Origin: Brevundimonas subvibrioides
GTDB taxonomy: Bacteria > Pseudomonadota > Alphaproteobacteria > Caulobacterales > Caulobacteraceae
Assembly (NCBI RefSeq): GCF_027271155.1
Contig: NZ_CP114542.1
Span: 1,984,001-2,048,000 of the forward strand
Direction: 5' to 3'
DNA length: 64,000 nt
The notes beneath the pieces were generated by a model. The model saw nothing but the letters and a program-made list of their open reading frames with translations, was not told where the DNA came from and did not search any database. Positions 63,980 through 64,000 of the stretch are shown here, in pieces. Every line of letters begins with the position of its first letter. The stretch's first letter is position 1. The translations under genes and the position numbers were made by a program.

Positions 63980-64000
63980 GAGCGCATATTCAGGCTCATG

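Overview
The window looks like chromosomal DNA of an alphaproteobacterium of the family Caulobacteraceae, most likely Brevundimonas or a close relative. The evidence is: uniformly high GC with strong G/C preference at third codon positions; a divK-pleD pair of Caulobacter type; a split methionine synthase; class I lysyl-tRNA synthetase; a large Oar-like TonB-dependent receptor; and several families of short palindromic intergenic repeats. The genus assignment is inference. No rRNA or tRNA gene, insertion sequence, prophage or CRISPR array was recognised.

Left part (1-13.1 kb). The window opens inside the first half of a split methionine synthase (metH1). A two-gene toxin-antitoxin-like pair with its own sigma70-like promoter lies between metH1 and the second half (metH2), and the toxin stop codon overlaps the metH2 start codon. 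Then come a secreted protein, a 1020-residue TonB-dependent receptor, a small sulfurtransferase-like protein, a paired palindromic repeat, a 49-residue lipoprotein, an MBL hydrolase, a DUF1499-type protein and an acyl-CoA ligase.

Middle part (13.1-37 kb). This holds uridine kinase, a TetR regulator, pdxH, a short DnaJ-like protein, aroC, a small lipoprotein, a methyltransferase, queE-queC, a hybrid histidine kinase, a DNA exonuclease of the ligase-associated family, two thioesterases and a small accessory islet. The islet contains two tandem paralogs of unknown function, a membrane protein and a LexA-like S24 regulator. It is followed by an SH3 protein, lysS (class I), queA, radA, cvpA-purF, VOC and SDR genes, an FAD oxidoreductase, a COQ10/RatA-like gene and lipA.

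Right part (37-64 kb). This holds a less GC-rich TPR-like gene, an acyl-ACP synthetase-like gene, a DODA-type dioxygenase, wrbA, an M15 peptidase with a zinc-motif partner, an MFS-mazG pair, a truncated FAD/NAD-binding pseudogene, pleD-divK divergent from dinB (with an extra N-terminal zinc-ribbon-like motif), a deacetylase, an unknown 308-residue protein, ridA, a FemAB-like acetyltransferase, a DUF418 membrane protein and mutL. A patch of small hypothetical genes flanked by repeats follows, then a low-molecular-weight phosphatase, a MerR-TipAS regulator, rsmD, a TMEM175 channel-like gene, rluB, tadA, a MliC-like lipoprotein, aroB-aroK and xerD.

Most of the window is housekeeping: methionine, shikimate, queuosine, lipoate, purine and pyridoxal metabolism, tRNA and rRNA modification, DNA repair, and cell-cycle signalling. 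Many neighbours overlap by ATGA or GTGA, which suggests translational coupling. The least explained parts are the toxin-antitoxin pair inside the met locus, the tandem GPxDKP paralogs at 24-24.8 kb, the paired palindromes at 9.25-9.38 kb, and the repeat-rich patch at 54.9-56.3 kb.
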